The translations under genes were made by a program, and so were the position numbers. Below, in pieces: positions 50,959 to 58,840 of a stretch of 64,000 nt of DNA (within the stretch, counting starts at the first letter, position 1; each line of letters starts with the position of its first letter). Below the pieces are notes generated by a model. It was given only the letters and a program-made list of their open reading frames with translations, did no database searches and was not told the origin of the DNA. The stretch covers positions 42,138-106,137 of the forward strand of contig NZ_JACARE010000008.1 in assembly GCF_013386765.1 (NCBI RefSeq). Reading direction: 5' to 3'. This DNA comes from Pseudomonas yamanorum (lineage in GTDB: Bacteria > Pseudomonadota > Gammaproteobacteria > Pseudomonadales > Pseudomonadaceae).

Positions 50959-53481
50959 ATGACGCAAGTCACGGTGAAACAACTGGCCGATGAGGTCAAA
51001 ACACCGGTAGAGCGCCTGTTGCAGCAGATGCGTGAGGCAGGTCTGCCGCACACCGCCGCCGATGAAGGTGTGAGCGATAGTGAGAAGCAGTCTTTGCTGA
51101 CTCACTTGAAGAGCAGCCACAAGGCGAAAGTGGAAGAACCGCGCAAGATTACATTGCAGCGCAAAACCACCAGCACCCTGCGTGTTGCTGGTAGCAAGAG
51201 CATCAGCGTTGAAGTACGCAAGAAGAAAGTCTTCGTACAGCGCAGCCCGGAAGAAATCGAAGCCGAGCGCAAACGCGAACTGGAAGAACGTCGCGCAGTA
51301 GAAAATGCTGCTCGTCAGAAGGCTGAAGAAGAAGCCAAGCGTCGCGCCGAAGAAGAAGCGCGTCGCCAGCCTGCTGCTGCGCAACCTGCTAACACTGAGG
51401 CCGTTGCTGCGCCTAGCGCGCCTGTAGAAGCTGTTCGTGAGGCCGCTCCGGTTGCCGCCGCGCCTGCTCCTGCAGCCGACACTCGCAAACGCGAAGAACC
51501 TCGTCGCCCGGACAAACCACGTGCCGACGATAACAATCGTCGTGGCAGTGGCGATGGTGAGCGTAAAAACGCTCCGCATCGTGCTTCGGTCAAAGAGAAG
51601 GCGCCAGCGCCACGTGTTGCTCCACGTACTACCGACGAAGAAAGCGACAGCTTCCGTCGCGGTGGTCGTGGCAAGGCCAAGCTGAAGAAACGCAACGCCC
51701 ACGGTTTCCAGAGCCCAACCGGCCCTGTCGTGCGTGATGTGCAGATCGGCGAGACCATCACTGTTGGCGATCTCGCCAATCAGATGTCGGTCAAGGCTGC
51801 TGAAATCATCAAGTTCATGTTCAAACTGGGTACTCCAGCCACCATCAACCAGGTACTGGATCAGGAAACTGCCCAACTGGTTGCTGAAGAGCTGGGCCAC
51901 AAAGTGACCCTGGTCAGCGACACCGCCCTGGAAGATTCCCTGGCTGAGTCCCTTAAGTTTGAAGGCGAGACCTTCTCCCGTGCGCCAGTCGTGACCGTAA
52001 TGGGCCACGTTGACCATGGTAAGACCTCGCTGCTCGACTACATCCGTCGTGCCAAGGTAGCTGCGGGCGAAGCCGGCGGCATCACCCAGCACATCGGTGC
52101 ATACCACGTTGAAACCGAACGCGGCATGGTCACCTTCCTCGACACCCCTGGTCACGCCGCGTTTACCGCCATGCGTGCCCGTGGTGCCAAGGCGACCGAC
52201 ATCGTGATCCTGGTAGTTGCAGCGGACGACGGCGTAATGCCGCAGACCATTGAAGCTGTCCAGCACGCCAAGGCCGCTGGTGTTCCACTGGTAGTTGCAG
52301 TGAACAAAATCGACAAGCCGGGCGCCGATCTCGATCGCATCCGTAGCGAACTGTCGGTTCACGGCGTGACTTCCGAAGAGTGGGGCGGTGATACGCCGTT
52401 CGTTTCGGTTTCGGCGAAAGTCGGTACCGGTGTAGACGAACTGCTCGAAGCGGTTCTTCTGCAAGCCGAAGTACTCGAGCTGAAAGCAACCCCATCGGCC
52501 CCGGGTCGTGGTGTTGTGGTTGAATCGCGTCTCGACAAAGGTCGTGGCCCGGTTGCAACCGTTCTGGTTCAAGACGGTACCCTGCGCCAAGGCGACATGG
52601 TGCTGGTCGGTTCGAACTACGGCCGTGTACGTGCCATGCTCGACGAGAACGGCAAGCCAATCAAGGAAGCCGGTCCTTCCATCCCTGTCGAGATCCTCGG
52701 CCTGGACGGTACCCCGGACGCTGGCGACGAGATGAGCGTGCTGTCGGACGAGAAGAAAGCCCGTGAAGTGGCTCTGTTCCGTCAAGGCAAGTTCCGCGAA
52801 GTCAAGCTGGCCCGTGCTCACGCCGGCAAGCTGGAAAACATCTTCGAGAACATGGGCCAGGCAGAGAAGAAGACGCTTAACATCGTCCTCAAATCTGACG
52901 TTCGTGGTTCCCTCGAAGCGTTGAACGGCGCCTTGAACGGCCTGGGTAACGACGAAGTGCAAGTGCGTGTTGTCGGTGGCGGTGTGGGTGGTATCACCGA
53001 ATCCGACGCCAACCTGGCACTGGCTTCCAACGCTGTACTGTTCGGCTTCAACGTGCGTGCCGATGCTGGCGCACGGAAGATCGTCGAGCAGGAAGGCCTG
53101 GACATGCGTTACTACAACGTCATCTACGACATCATCGAAGACGTCAAGAAAGCCCTCACCGGCATGCTTGGCAGCGACGTCCGGGAGAACATCCTGGGTG
53201 TGGCCGAGGTGCGTGACGTGTTCCGCTCGCCGAAATTCGGCGCGATCGCCGGTTGCATGGTTATCGAAGGTGTTGTGCACCGTAACCGTCCAATCCGTGT
53301 ACTGCGTGAAGACATCGTTATCTTCGAAGGCGAGCTGGAATCCCTGCGCCGCTTCAAGGATGACGCTTCCGAAGTACGTGCCGGCATGGAATGCGGTATC
53401 GGCGTCAAGAGCTACAACGACGTCAAGGCTGGCGACAAGATCGAAGTCTACGAGAAGGTCCAGGTTGCTCGCAGCCTCTAA
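50959..53481 (+). CDS. infB: Translation initiation factor IF-2
   Basis: An 840-aa GTPase that brings fMet-tRNA to the 30S subunit. It has an N-terminal IF2_N domain, a ~200-residue charged/Ala-rich linker, a G domain near residue 345 with [17 protein letters not shown] and NKIDKPGAD, a second IF2_N-type segment before it, and the C-terminal tRNA-binding domain. A full-length antisense ORF overlaps it but is codon-bias shadow. Confidence 0.98.
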   Translation: MTQVTVKQLADEVKTPVERLLQQMREAGLPHTAADEGVSDSEKQSLLTHLKSSHKAKVEEPRKITLQRKTTSTLRVAGSKSISVEVRKKKVFVQRSPEEIEAERKRELEERRAVENAARQKAEEEAKRRAEEEARRQPAAAQPANTEAVAAPSAPVEAVREAAPVAAAPAPAADTRKREEPRRPDKPRADDNNRRGSGDGERKNAPHRASVKEKAPAPRVAPRTTDEESDSFRRGGRGKAKLKKRNAHGFQSPTGPVVRDVQIGETITVGDLANQMSVKAAEIIKFMFKLGTPATINQVLDQETAQLVAEELGHKVTLVSDTALEDSLAESLKFEGETFSRAPVVTVMGHVDHGKTSLLDYIRRAKVAAGEAGGITQHIGAYHVETERGMVTFLDTPGHAAFTAMRARGAKATDIVILVVAADDGVMPQTIEAVQHAKAAGVPLVVAVNKIDKPGADLDRIRSELSVHGVTSEEWGGDTPFVSVSAKVGTGVDELLEAVLLQAEVLELKATPSAPGRGVVVESRLDKGRGPVATVLVQDGTLRQGDMVLVGSNYGRVRAMLDENGKPIKEAGPSIPVEILGLDGTPDAGDEMSVLSDEKKAREVALFRQGKFREVKLARAHAGKLENIFENMGQAEKKTLNIVLKSDVRGSLEALNGALNGLGNDEVQVRVVGGGVGGITESDANLALASNAVLFGFNVRADAGARKIVEQEGLDMRYYNVIYDIIEDVKKALTGMLGSDVRENILGVAEVRDVFRSPKFGAIAGCMVIEGVVHRNRPIRVLREDIVIFEGELESLRRFKDDASEVRAGMECGIGVKSYNDVKAGDKIEVYEKVQVARSL

Positions 53482-53552
53482 CTCGCGCACTTCAAGGGCC
53501 ACGCGGCGCCCCGGCATGCAAATGCCTGGCGCAGCGTCCGGACTCTAAACGC

Positions 53553-53587
53553 AACGCCCGGTCTGGCTTTTGTCAGGCCGGGCGTTT
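53553..53587 (+). terminator. Hairpin between infB and rbfA
   Basis: AACGCCCGG (53553-53561) and CCGGGCGTT (53578-53586) pair around a loop with a short inner stem; only three T follow. It gives partial termination or mRNA processing. Confidence 0.55.
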
Positions 53588-53640
53588 GCCGCTTTCAGAC
53601 CCCACGGGTTTCACCGTGTGGCAGTAACAGGTAACAAGAC

Positions 53641-54042
53641 ATGGCAAAAGAATACAGCCGTACCCAACGTATCGGCGATCAGATGCAGCGCGAGCTGGCC
53701 CAGCTGATCCGTCGTGAAGTAAAAGACCCCCGTGTTGGCCTGGTCACCATCACCGCCGTTGAAGTCAGCCGTGACGTTGGTCACGCCAAGATCTTCATCA
53801 CCGTGATGGGCCAGGACAGCAGCGAAGAAATCGCGCAAAGCATCAAGGTGCTCAACTCTGCCGCAGGCTTCCTGCGGATGCAGCTGGCCCGCGAAATGAA
53901 GCTGCGCAGCGTTCCACAGTTGCACTTCCACTACGACGAAAGCGTCGTGCGTGGCGCGCACCTGTCGGCACTGATCGAGCGGGCCGTGGCTGAAGACAAT
54001 CAGCACCCGGAATCCGCCACGCCTGAAGACGCCAAGGAGTAA
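53641..54042 (+). CDS. rbfA: 30S ribosome-binding factor A
   Basis: A 133-aa KH-type cold-shock and 16S maturation factor: [20 protein letters not shown], then [16 protein letters not shown] and [14 protein letters not shown]. It lies between infB and truB, 3 nt from truB. Confidence 0.97.
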   Translation: MAKEYSRTQRIGDQMQRELAQLIRREVKDPRVGLVTITAVEVSRDVGHAKIFITVMGQDSSEEIAQSIKVLNSAAGFLRMQLAREMKLRSVPQLHFHYDESVVRGAHLSALIERAVAEDNQHPESATPEDAKE

Positions 54043-54045
54043 TCG

Positions 54046-54963
54046 GTGGCTCAGGTCAAACGTATCCGTCGTAACGTCAGCGGCATCATTCTGCTCGACA
54101 AGCCCATTGGCTTTACCTCCAATGCGGCGTTGCAGAAGGTCCGCTGGCTGCTCAATGCCGAGAAGGCAGGGCACACCGGCAGCCTCGATCCCTTGGCCAC
54201 CGGCGTATTGCCTTTGTGCTTCGGCGAGGCCACCAAGTTTTCGCAATACCTGCTCGATTCCGACAAGGGTTATGAAACCCTGATGCAACTGGGCAAGACC
54301 ACCACCACGGCAGACGCCGAAGGTGATGTTTTGCAGGTTCGCGAGGTGACCGTTGGTCGTGCTGATATCGAGGCTGCCTTACCTGCTTTTCGTGGGCAAA
54401 TCAGTCAGATACCGCCGATGTACTCGGCTTTGAAGCGTGATGGCCAGCCTCTTTACAAGCTGGCACGTGCAGGTGAAGTGGTGGAGCGCGAACCGCGTTC
54501 TGTTACTATTGCGCGCTTGGAATTGCTCGCCGCTGAAGGCGACACTGCCCGATTGGCGGTGGACTGCAGTAAAGGCACCTATATCCGTACCCTGGTGGAA
54601 GATATCGGTGAGCAACTAGGCTGTGGCGCATACGTTGCAGAACTGCGACGTACCCAGGCCGGACCTTTCACCCTGGCCCAGACGGTCACGCTGGAAGAGC
54701 TGGAAGCGGTACATGCCGAAGGCGGCAACGAAGCGGTTGATCGTTTCCTGATGCCATCGGACAGCGGTTTGCTGGATTGGCCACTGCTGCACTTCTCGGA
54801 GCACAGCGCGTTCTACTGGCTTAACGGCCAGCCGGTACGTGCACCGGATGCCCCGAAGTTCGGCATGGTGCGGGTACAAGATCACAACGGTCGCTTTATC
54901 GGTATCGGTGAAGTGAGCGAAGACGGGCGCATCGCGCCGCGTCGACTGATTCGGTCAGAATGA
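54046..54963 (+). CDS. truB: tRNA pseudouridine-55 synthase
   Basis: A 305-aa enzyme making pseudouridine 55 in the T-loop of tRNAs. The catalytic Asp lies in [37 protein letters not shown] and the C-terminal PUA-like part are intact. GTG start at 54046, 3 nt after rbfA. Confidence 0.97.
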   Translation: MAQVKRIRRNVSGIILLDKPIGFTSNAALQKVRWLLNAEKAGHTGSLDPLATGVLPLCFGEATKFSQYLLDSDKGYETLMQLGKTTTTADAEGDVLQVREVTVGRADIEAALPAFRGQISQIPPMYSALKRDGQPLYKLARAGEVVEREPRSVTIARLELLAAEGDTARLAVDCSKGTYIRTLVEDIGEQLGCGAYVAELRRTQAGPFTLAQTVTLEELEAVHAEGGNEAVDRFLMPSDSGLLDWPLLHFSEHSAFYWLNGQPVRAPDAPKFGMVRVQDHNGRFIGIGEVSEDGRIAPRRLIRSE

Positions 54964-55036
54964 CCGAACGAGGGTGGCTGTTAACAGGCACGGTCACTAC
55001 TCATTTTTAGATACAGGGATTTGTCCCTGGCCTGTT

Positions 55037-55059
55037 GAAACCGTCCTTTGGATGGTTTC
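55037..55059 (+). promoter_or_regulatory. rpsO leader hairpin
   Basis: GAAACCGTCC-TTT-GGATGGTTTC (10-bp stem, one G.T pair) lies 19 nt before the rpsO ATG. S15 represses its own mRNA through leader structures in other bacteria; whether this hairpin does so is inference. Confidence 0.5.
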
Positions 55060-55078
55060 CTGAAAAAAGGATTGCCTC

Positions 55079-55348
55079 ATGGCTCTCGACGTTCAAGAAA
55101 AAGCTCAAATCGTAGCTGACTACCAGCAAGCTGTTGGTGACACTGGTTCGCCAGAAGTGCAAGTTGCACTGCTGACCCACAACATCAACAAGCTGCAAGG
55201 TCACTTCAAGGCCAACGGTAAAGATCACCACTCCCGTCGTGGTCTGATCCGCATGGTAAACCAGCGTCGTAAGCTGCTGGACTACCTGAAAGGCAAGGAT
55301 CTGGGTCGTTATCAGGCTCTGATCGGTCGCCTGGGTCTGCGTCGCTAA
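55079..55348 (+). CDS. rpsO: 30S ribosomal protein S15
   Basis: An 89-aa primary 16S-binding protein: [20 protein letters not shown] and [20 protein letters not shown], ending [19 protein letters not shown] precedes the ATG. It pairs with pnp in the conserved rpsO-pnp unit; the 194-bp gap between them holds no ORF. Confidence 0.99.
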   Translation: MALDVQEKAQIVADYQQAVGDTGSPEVQVALLTHNINKLQGHFKANGKDHHSRRGLIRMVNQRRKLLDYLKGKDLGRYQALIGRLGLRR

Positions 55349-55542
55349 TAAGCGATTGCGCTAGAGGTTGGTTGGCTGTCGTGTGTCAGTGGGTTTCCCG
55401 CTGGCCCATGGCAGGCTTCCAGCCTCAAGTTTTATCTGGATGCACGTTTTACCCTGGACAGGCGTTGGGCCGATTCCCGACATTGCCCAAGAATTTCGCA
55501 AGAAGACAAGTTCCCCAAGAGCCACAAAGAAGGTAGGACACC

Positions 55543-57648
55543 GTGAACCCGGTTATCAAAAAATTCCAGTTCGGTCAGTCGACCGTTACCCTCGAGACAG
55601 GCCGTATCGCCCGTCAAGCCTCCGGCGCAGTGCTGGTCACCGTTGACGACGACGTCACCGTATTGGTGACCGTTGTAGGCGCCAAGACCGCTGACCCAAG
55701 CAAAGGCTTCTTCCCTCTTTCCGTTCACTACCAGGAAAAGACTTACGCTGCCGGTAAGATCCCTGGTGGTTTCTTCAAGCGTGAAGGCCGTCCTTCCGAG
55801 AAAGAAACCCTGACTTCCCGACTGATCGACCGTCCGATCCGTCCGCTGTTCCCAGAAGGCTTCATGAACGAAGTGCAGGTTGTCTGCACCGTCGTTTCCA
55901 CCAGCAAGAAGACCGATCCGGACATCGCTGCGATGATCGGTACCTCGGCTGCCCTGGCCATCTCCGGTATTCCTTTCGATGGCCCGATCGGCGCAGCTCG
56001 CGTTGCTTTCCACGAAAGCACCGGCTACCTGCTGAACCCGACTTACGAACAACAGAAAGCTTCGAGCCTGGACATGGTCGTTGCCGGTACTTCGGAAGCC
56101 GTGTTGATGGTTGAATCGGAAGCCAAAGAGCTGACCGAAGACCAGATGCTGGGCGCGGTACTGTTTGCTCACGACGAGTTCCAGGTTGTGATCAACGCTG
56201 TCAAAGAACTGGCTGCTGAAGCTGCCAAGCCAACCTGGACCTGGGCTCCTGCGCCTGAAGCTACCGCACTGCTGGGCGATATCCGCTCCGAGTTCGGTGC
56301 TGCGATCTCCGACGCCTATACCATCACCATCAAGGCCGACCGTTACGCTCGCCTGGGTGAACTGAAGGACCAGGTTGTTGCCAAGCTGTCCGGTGAAGAA
56401 GGCCAGCCTTCCTCCAGCGAAGTCAAAGCAGCCTTCGGCGAAATCGAATACCGCACCGTTCGCGAAAACATCGTTAACGGCAAGCCACGTATCGACGGCC
56501 GCGACACCCGCACCGTACGTCCGCTGAACATCGAAGTCGGCGTTCTGCCAAAAACCCACGGCTCGGCCCTGTTCACCCGTGGCGAAACCCAGGCCCTGGT
56601 TGTTGCAACACTGGGTACTGCCCGTGACGCACAGCTGCTGGACACCCTGGAAGGCGAGAAAAAAGACCCGTTCATGCTGCACTACAACTTCCCTCCGTTC
56701 TCGGTAGGTGAGTGTGGTCGCATGGGTGGTGCCGGCCGTCGCGAAATCGGTCACGGCCGTCTGGCCCGTCGTTCGATTGCAGCCATGCTGCCTGCCGCCG
56801 ACGTGTTCCCGTACACCATTCGTGTTGTGTCGGAAATCACCGAGTCCAACGGTTCCAGCTCCATGGCTTCGGTCTGCGGTGCTTCCCTGGCTCTGATGGA
56901 CGCCGGCGTTCCGATGAAGGCACCGGTTGCCGGTATCGCGATGGGTCTGGTTAAAGAAGGCGAGAAGTTCGCCATCCTGACCGACATCCTGGGTGACGAA
57001 GACCACCTGGGCGACATGGACTTCAAGGTAGCCGGTACCGCCAAAGGTGTTACCGCGCTGCAGATGGACATCAAGATCAAGGGCATCACCGAAGAAATCA
57101 TGGAAATCGCTCTGGGCCAAGCCCTGGAAGCGCGCCTGAATATCCTCGGCCAGATGAACCAGATCATTGGTCAGTCCCGCACCGAACTGTCGGAAAATGC
57201 TCCGACCATGATCGCGATGAAAATCGACACCGACAAAATCCGTGATGTTATCGGTAAAGGCGGCGCGACCATTCGTGCGATCTGTGAAGAGACCAAGGCT
57301 TCGATCGACATCGAAGACGACGGCTCGATCAAGATCTTCGGCGAAACCAAGGAAGCGGCTGAAGCGGCACGTCAGCGTGTTCTGGGTATCACCGCTGAGG
57401 CCGAGATCGGCAAGATCTACGTCGGTAAGGTTGAGCGCATCGTCGACTTCGGCGCATTCGTCAACATCCTGCCAGGCAAGGACGGTCTGGTTCACATCTC
57501 CATGCTGAGCGACGCTCGCGTTGAGAAAGTGACCGACATCCTGAAAGAAGGCCAGGAAGTGGAAGTGCTGGTACTGGACGTGGACAACCGCGGCCGTATC
57601 AAGCTGTCCATCAAGGACGTAGCAGCAGCCAAGGCTTCGGGCGTTTAA
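55543..57648 (+). CDS. pnp: Polynucleotide phosphorylase
   Basis: A 701-aa phosphorolytic 3'-5' exoribonuclease and degradosome component. Two RNase PH domains (the second with [19 protein letters not shown]), a KH domain ([15 protein letters not shown]) and an S1 domain ([20 protein letters not shown]) appear in order. GTG start at 55543. A strong terminator follows. Confidence 0.98.
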   Translation: MNPVIKKFQFGQSTVTLETGRIARQASGAVLVTVDDDVTVLVTVVGAKTADPSKGFFPLSVHYQEKTYAAGKIPGGFFKREGRPSEKETLTSRLIDRPIRPLFPEGFMNEVQVVCTVVSTSKKTDPDIAAMIGTSAALAISGIPFDGPIGAARVAFHESTGYLLNPTYEQQKASSLDMVVAGTSEAVLMVESEAKELTEDQMLGAVLFAHDEFQVVINAVKELAAEAAKPTWTWAPAPEATALLGDIRSEFGAAISDAYTITIKADRYARLGELKDQVVAKLSGEEGQPSSSEVKAAFGEIEYRTVRENIVNGKPRIDGRDTRTVRPLNIEVGVLPKTHGSALFTRGETQALVVATLGTARDAQLLDTLEGEKKDPFMLHYNFPPFSVGECGRMGGAGRREIGHGRLARRSIAAMLPAADVFPYTIRVVSEITESNGSSSMASVCGASLALMDAGVPMKAPVAGIAMGLVKEGEKFAILTDILGDEDHLGDMDFKVAGTAKGVTALQMDIKIKGITEEIMEIALGQALEARLNILGQMNQIIGQSRTELSENAPTMIAMKIDTDKIRDVIGKGGATIRAICEETKASIDIEDDGSIKIFGETKEAAEAARQRVLGITAEAEIGKIYVGKVERIVDFGAFVNILPGKDGLVHISMLSDARVEKVTDILKEGQEVEVLVLDVDNRGRIKLSIKDVAAAKASGV

Positions 57649-57669
57649 TCACCCCGTCGCTGCCAGCTG

Positions 57670-57699
57670 AAAAAAGGGACTCTTCGGAGTCCTTTTTTT
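57670..57699 (+). terminator. Terminator after pnp
   Basis: AAAAAAGGGACTC-TTCG-GAGTCC followed by a T-run: a strong tetraloop terminator ending the nusA-pnp cluster. Confidence 0.95.
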
Positions 57700-57751
57700 A
57701 TGCCTGCGGGAAAGTGCCGGAAAATCAGGTGCTTACTAAAATCCCAAAGCC

Positions 57752-57791
57752 GCAACTTGCATGCAGGCACGATCGACTTCATGCAAGTTGC
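57752..57791. promoter_or_regulatory. 12-bp perfect inverted repeat, candidate enhancer site
   Basis: GCAACTTGCATG (57752-57763) and CATGCAAGTTGC (57780-57791) are exact inverted copies separated by 16 bp. They lie about 67-107 bp upstream of the sigma-54 promoter at 57858, the usual place for binding of a sigma-54 activator dimer. Confidence 0.6.
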
Positions 57792-57857
57792 ACGATTCCG
57801 AAAATGAGACTGTTTTATAAGTTGTTGTTTTATAAGGATTTAGTTTTGGTGTGAGAC

Positions 57858-57874
57858 TTGGCACACTGCCTGCA
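57858..57874 (+). promoter_or_regulatory. Sigma-54 (RpoN) promoter of double-BON gene
   Basis: TTGGCACACTGCCTGCA matches the -24/-12 pattern: GG and GC with exactly 10 bp between, within TTGGCAC-N5-NTGCA. It lies 71 bp before the start codon. Confidence 0.75.
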
Positions 57875-57944
57875 ATAACCCTGTTAACGCTGCAGCATCA
57901 AGGTTCACACACTGCAGACTTTTAATAAAACAGGAGTTACTCGT

Positions 57945-58565
57945 ATGAAGAAGTTCGCTCTCGCTACTGCTACCGCTCTGACCCTGGCCATGGGTGCTAA
58001 CGTGGCCTTTGCTCAGACTTCCCAAGCTCCAATGACACTGGCGGCTGGTGAAGCCACCAAGGCTAAAGAAAGCGTTTCGGATACTTGGATCACCACCAAA
58101 GTTAAATCCGACCTGCTGACCGAGAAAGGCATTCCTGGTTCGGACATCAAGGTTGAAACCAACAAAGGCGTGGTTTCCCTGTCCTCCACAGTTGCTATCT
58201 CCGACGCGCAGAAAGCCACTGCTGTAGCGATCACCAAGAAAATCAAAGGTGTAACCGCAGTTTCGGCTGACGGCTTGATGGCTGGCGGCGCGACCAAGGC
58301 TGACAACGTCGACAAAACCAAAAGCGCAGCTGCTGGCGCTAAAGAAACTACTTCCGATACCTGGATTACCACCAAGGTGAAAGCTGACCTGGTAACCGAG
58401 AAAGGTATTCCTGGCACCGACATCAAAGTCGAAACCAACAAAGGCGTAGTTTCCCTGTCTTCGACCGCAGCGGTCACTGAAGCTCAGAAAACTACCGCGG
58501 TGAATATCACCAAGAAAATCAAAGGCGTTAAAGCTGTATCGGCCGATGGCCTGAAAGCAGAGTAA
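57945..58565 (+). CDS. Periplasmic double-BON-domain protein (OsmY-like)
   Basis: A 206-aa precursor. The signal peptide (MKKFALATATALTLAMGANVAFA, cleavage after residue 23) is followed by two nearly identical BON domains, ~45-110 and ~138-203, each with SDTWITTKVK, TEKGIPG and DIKVETNKGVVSLSS. BON domains bind membranes or polymers; OsmY-type proteins act as periplasmic chaperones or in osmotic protection. The two repeats differ at only a few positions, so the duplication is recent or homogenised. AGGAG precedes the ATG. The sigma-54 promoter and inverted repeat upstream suggest activator-controlled expression. Confidence 0.9.
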   Translation: MKKFALATATALTLAMGANVAFAQTSQAPMTLAAGEATKAKESVSDTWITTKVKSDLLTEKGIPGSDIKVETNKGVVSLSSTVAISDAQKATAVAITKKIKGVTAVSADGLMAGGATKADNVDKTKSAAAGAKETTSDTWITTKVKADLVTEKGIPGTDIKVETNKGVVSLSSTAAVTEAQKTTAVNITKKIKGVKAVSADGLKAE

Positions 58566-58673
58566 CGCTTAACGAATCGCCTGAACTAGGCGCAGGCGGC
58601 CACGAGCGAGTCTAGATATCCGCTCAATGCACCTCACAGGTTCATGCGACCGGCCACACGGATGTGGCCATTA

Positions 58674-58702
58674 CAGGCCCCGGCACTTGTGCTGGGGCCT
58701 GT
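58674..58702 (+). terminator. Terminator-like hairpin after BON gene
   Basis: CAGGCCCCGGCAC pairs with GTGCTGGGGCCTG (one G.T), followed by TTCTATT. Probable terminator. Confidence 0.65.
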
Positions 58703-58720
58703 TCTATTGCGGGGGGAAAT

Positions 58721-58820
58721 TGTAGGAGCGAGCTTGCTCGCGAAAAACCTGAGGACGACACGCCAACTCAGAAAGCACGCGTTATCGTTGACGTCCTTCG
58801 CGAGCAAGCTCGCTCCTACA
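58721..58820. repeat. REPIN (inverted REP pair)
   Basis: TGTAGGAGCGAGCTTGCTCG (from 58721) and its inverted copy ending at 58820 flank a 52-bp spacer. Each arm is itself a small palindrome (GCGAGC-TTGCTCGC type). This is a typical ~100-bp Pseudomonas REPIN, mobilised in trans by RAYT transposases; no RAYT gene is in this window. Confidence 0.9.
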
Positions 58821-58840
58821 GAGGATCTCCATCGTTTGAG

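Noticed and set aside
50932..53517. 861-codon open frame antisense to infB
   Set aside because: Its composition (many His, Val, Phe, Gly) is that of reverse-complemented GC-rich codons. infB is unquestionable on the other strand.
55432..57495. 687-codon frame antisense to pnp
   Set aside because: Same cause: strong codon bias of a highly expressed gene on the other strand.
58721..58820. CRISPR-like repeat pair
   Set aside because: Only two inverted units with self-complementary arms, which is a REPIN. No direct-repeat array or cas gene is present.
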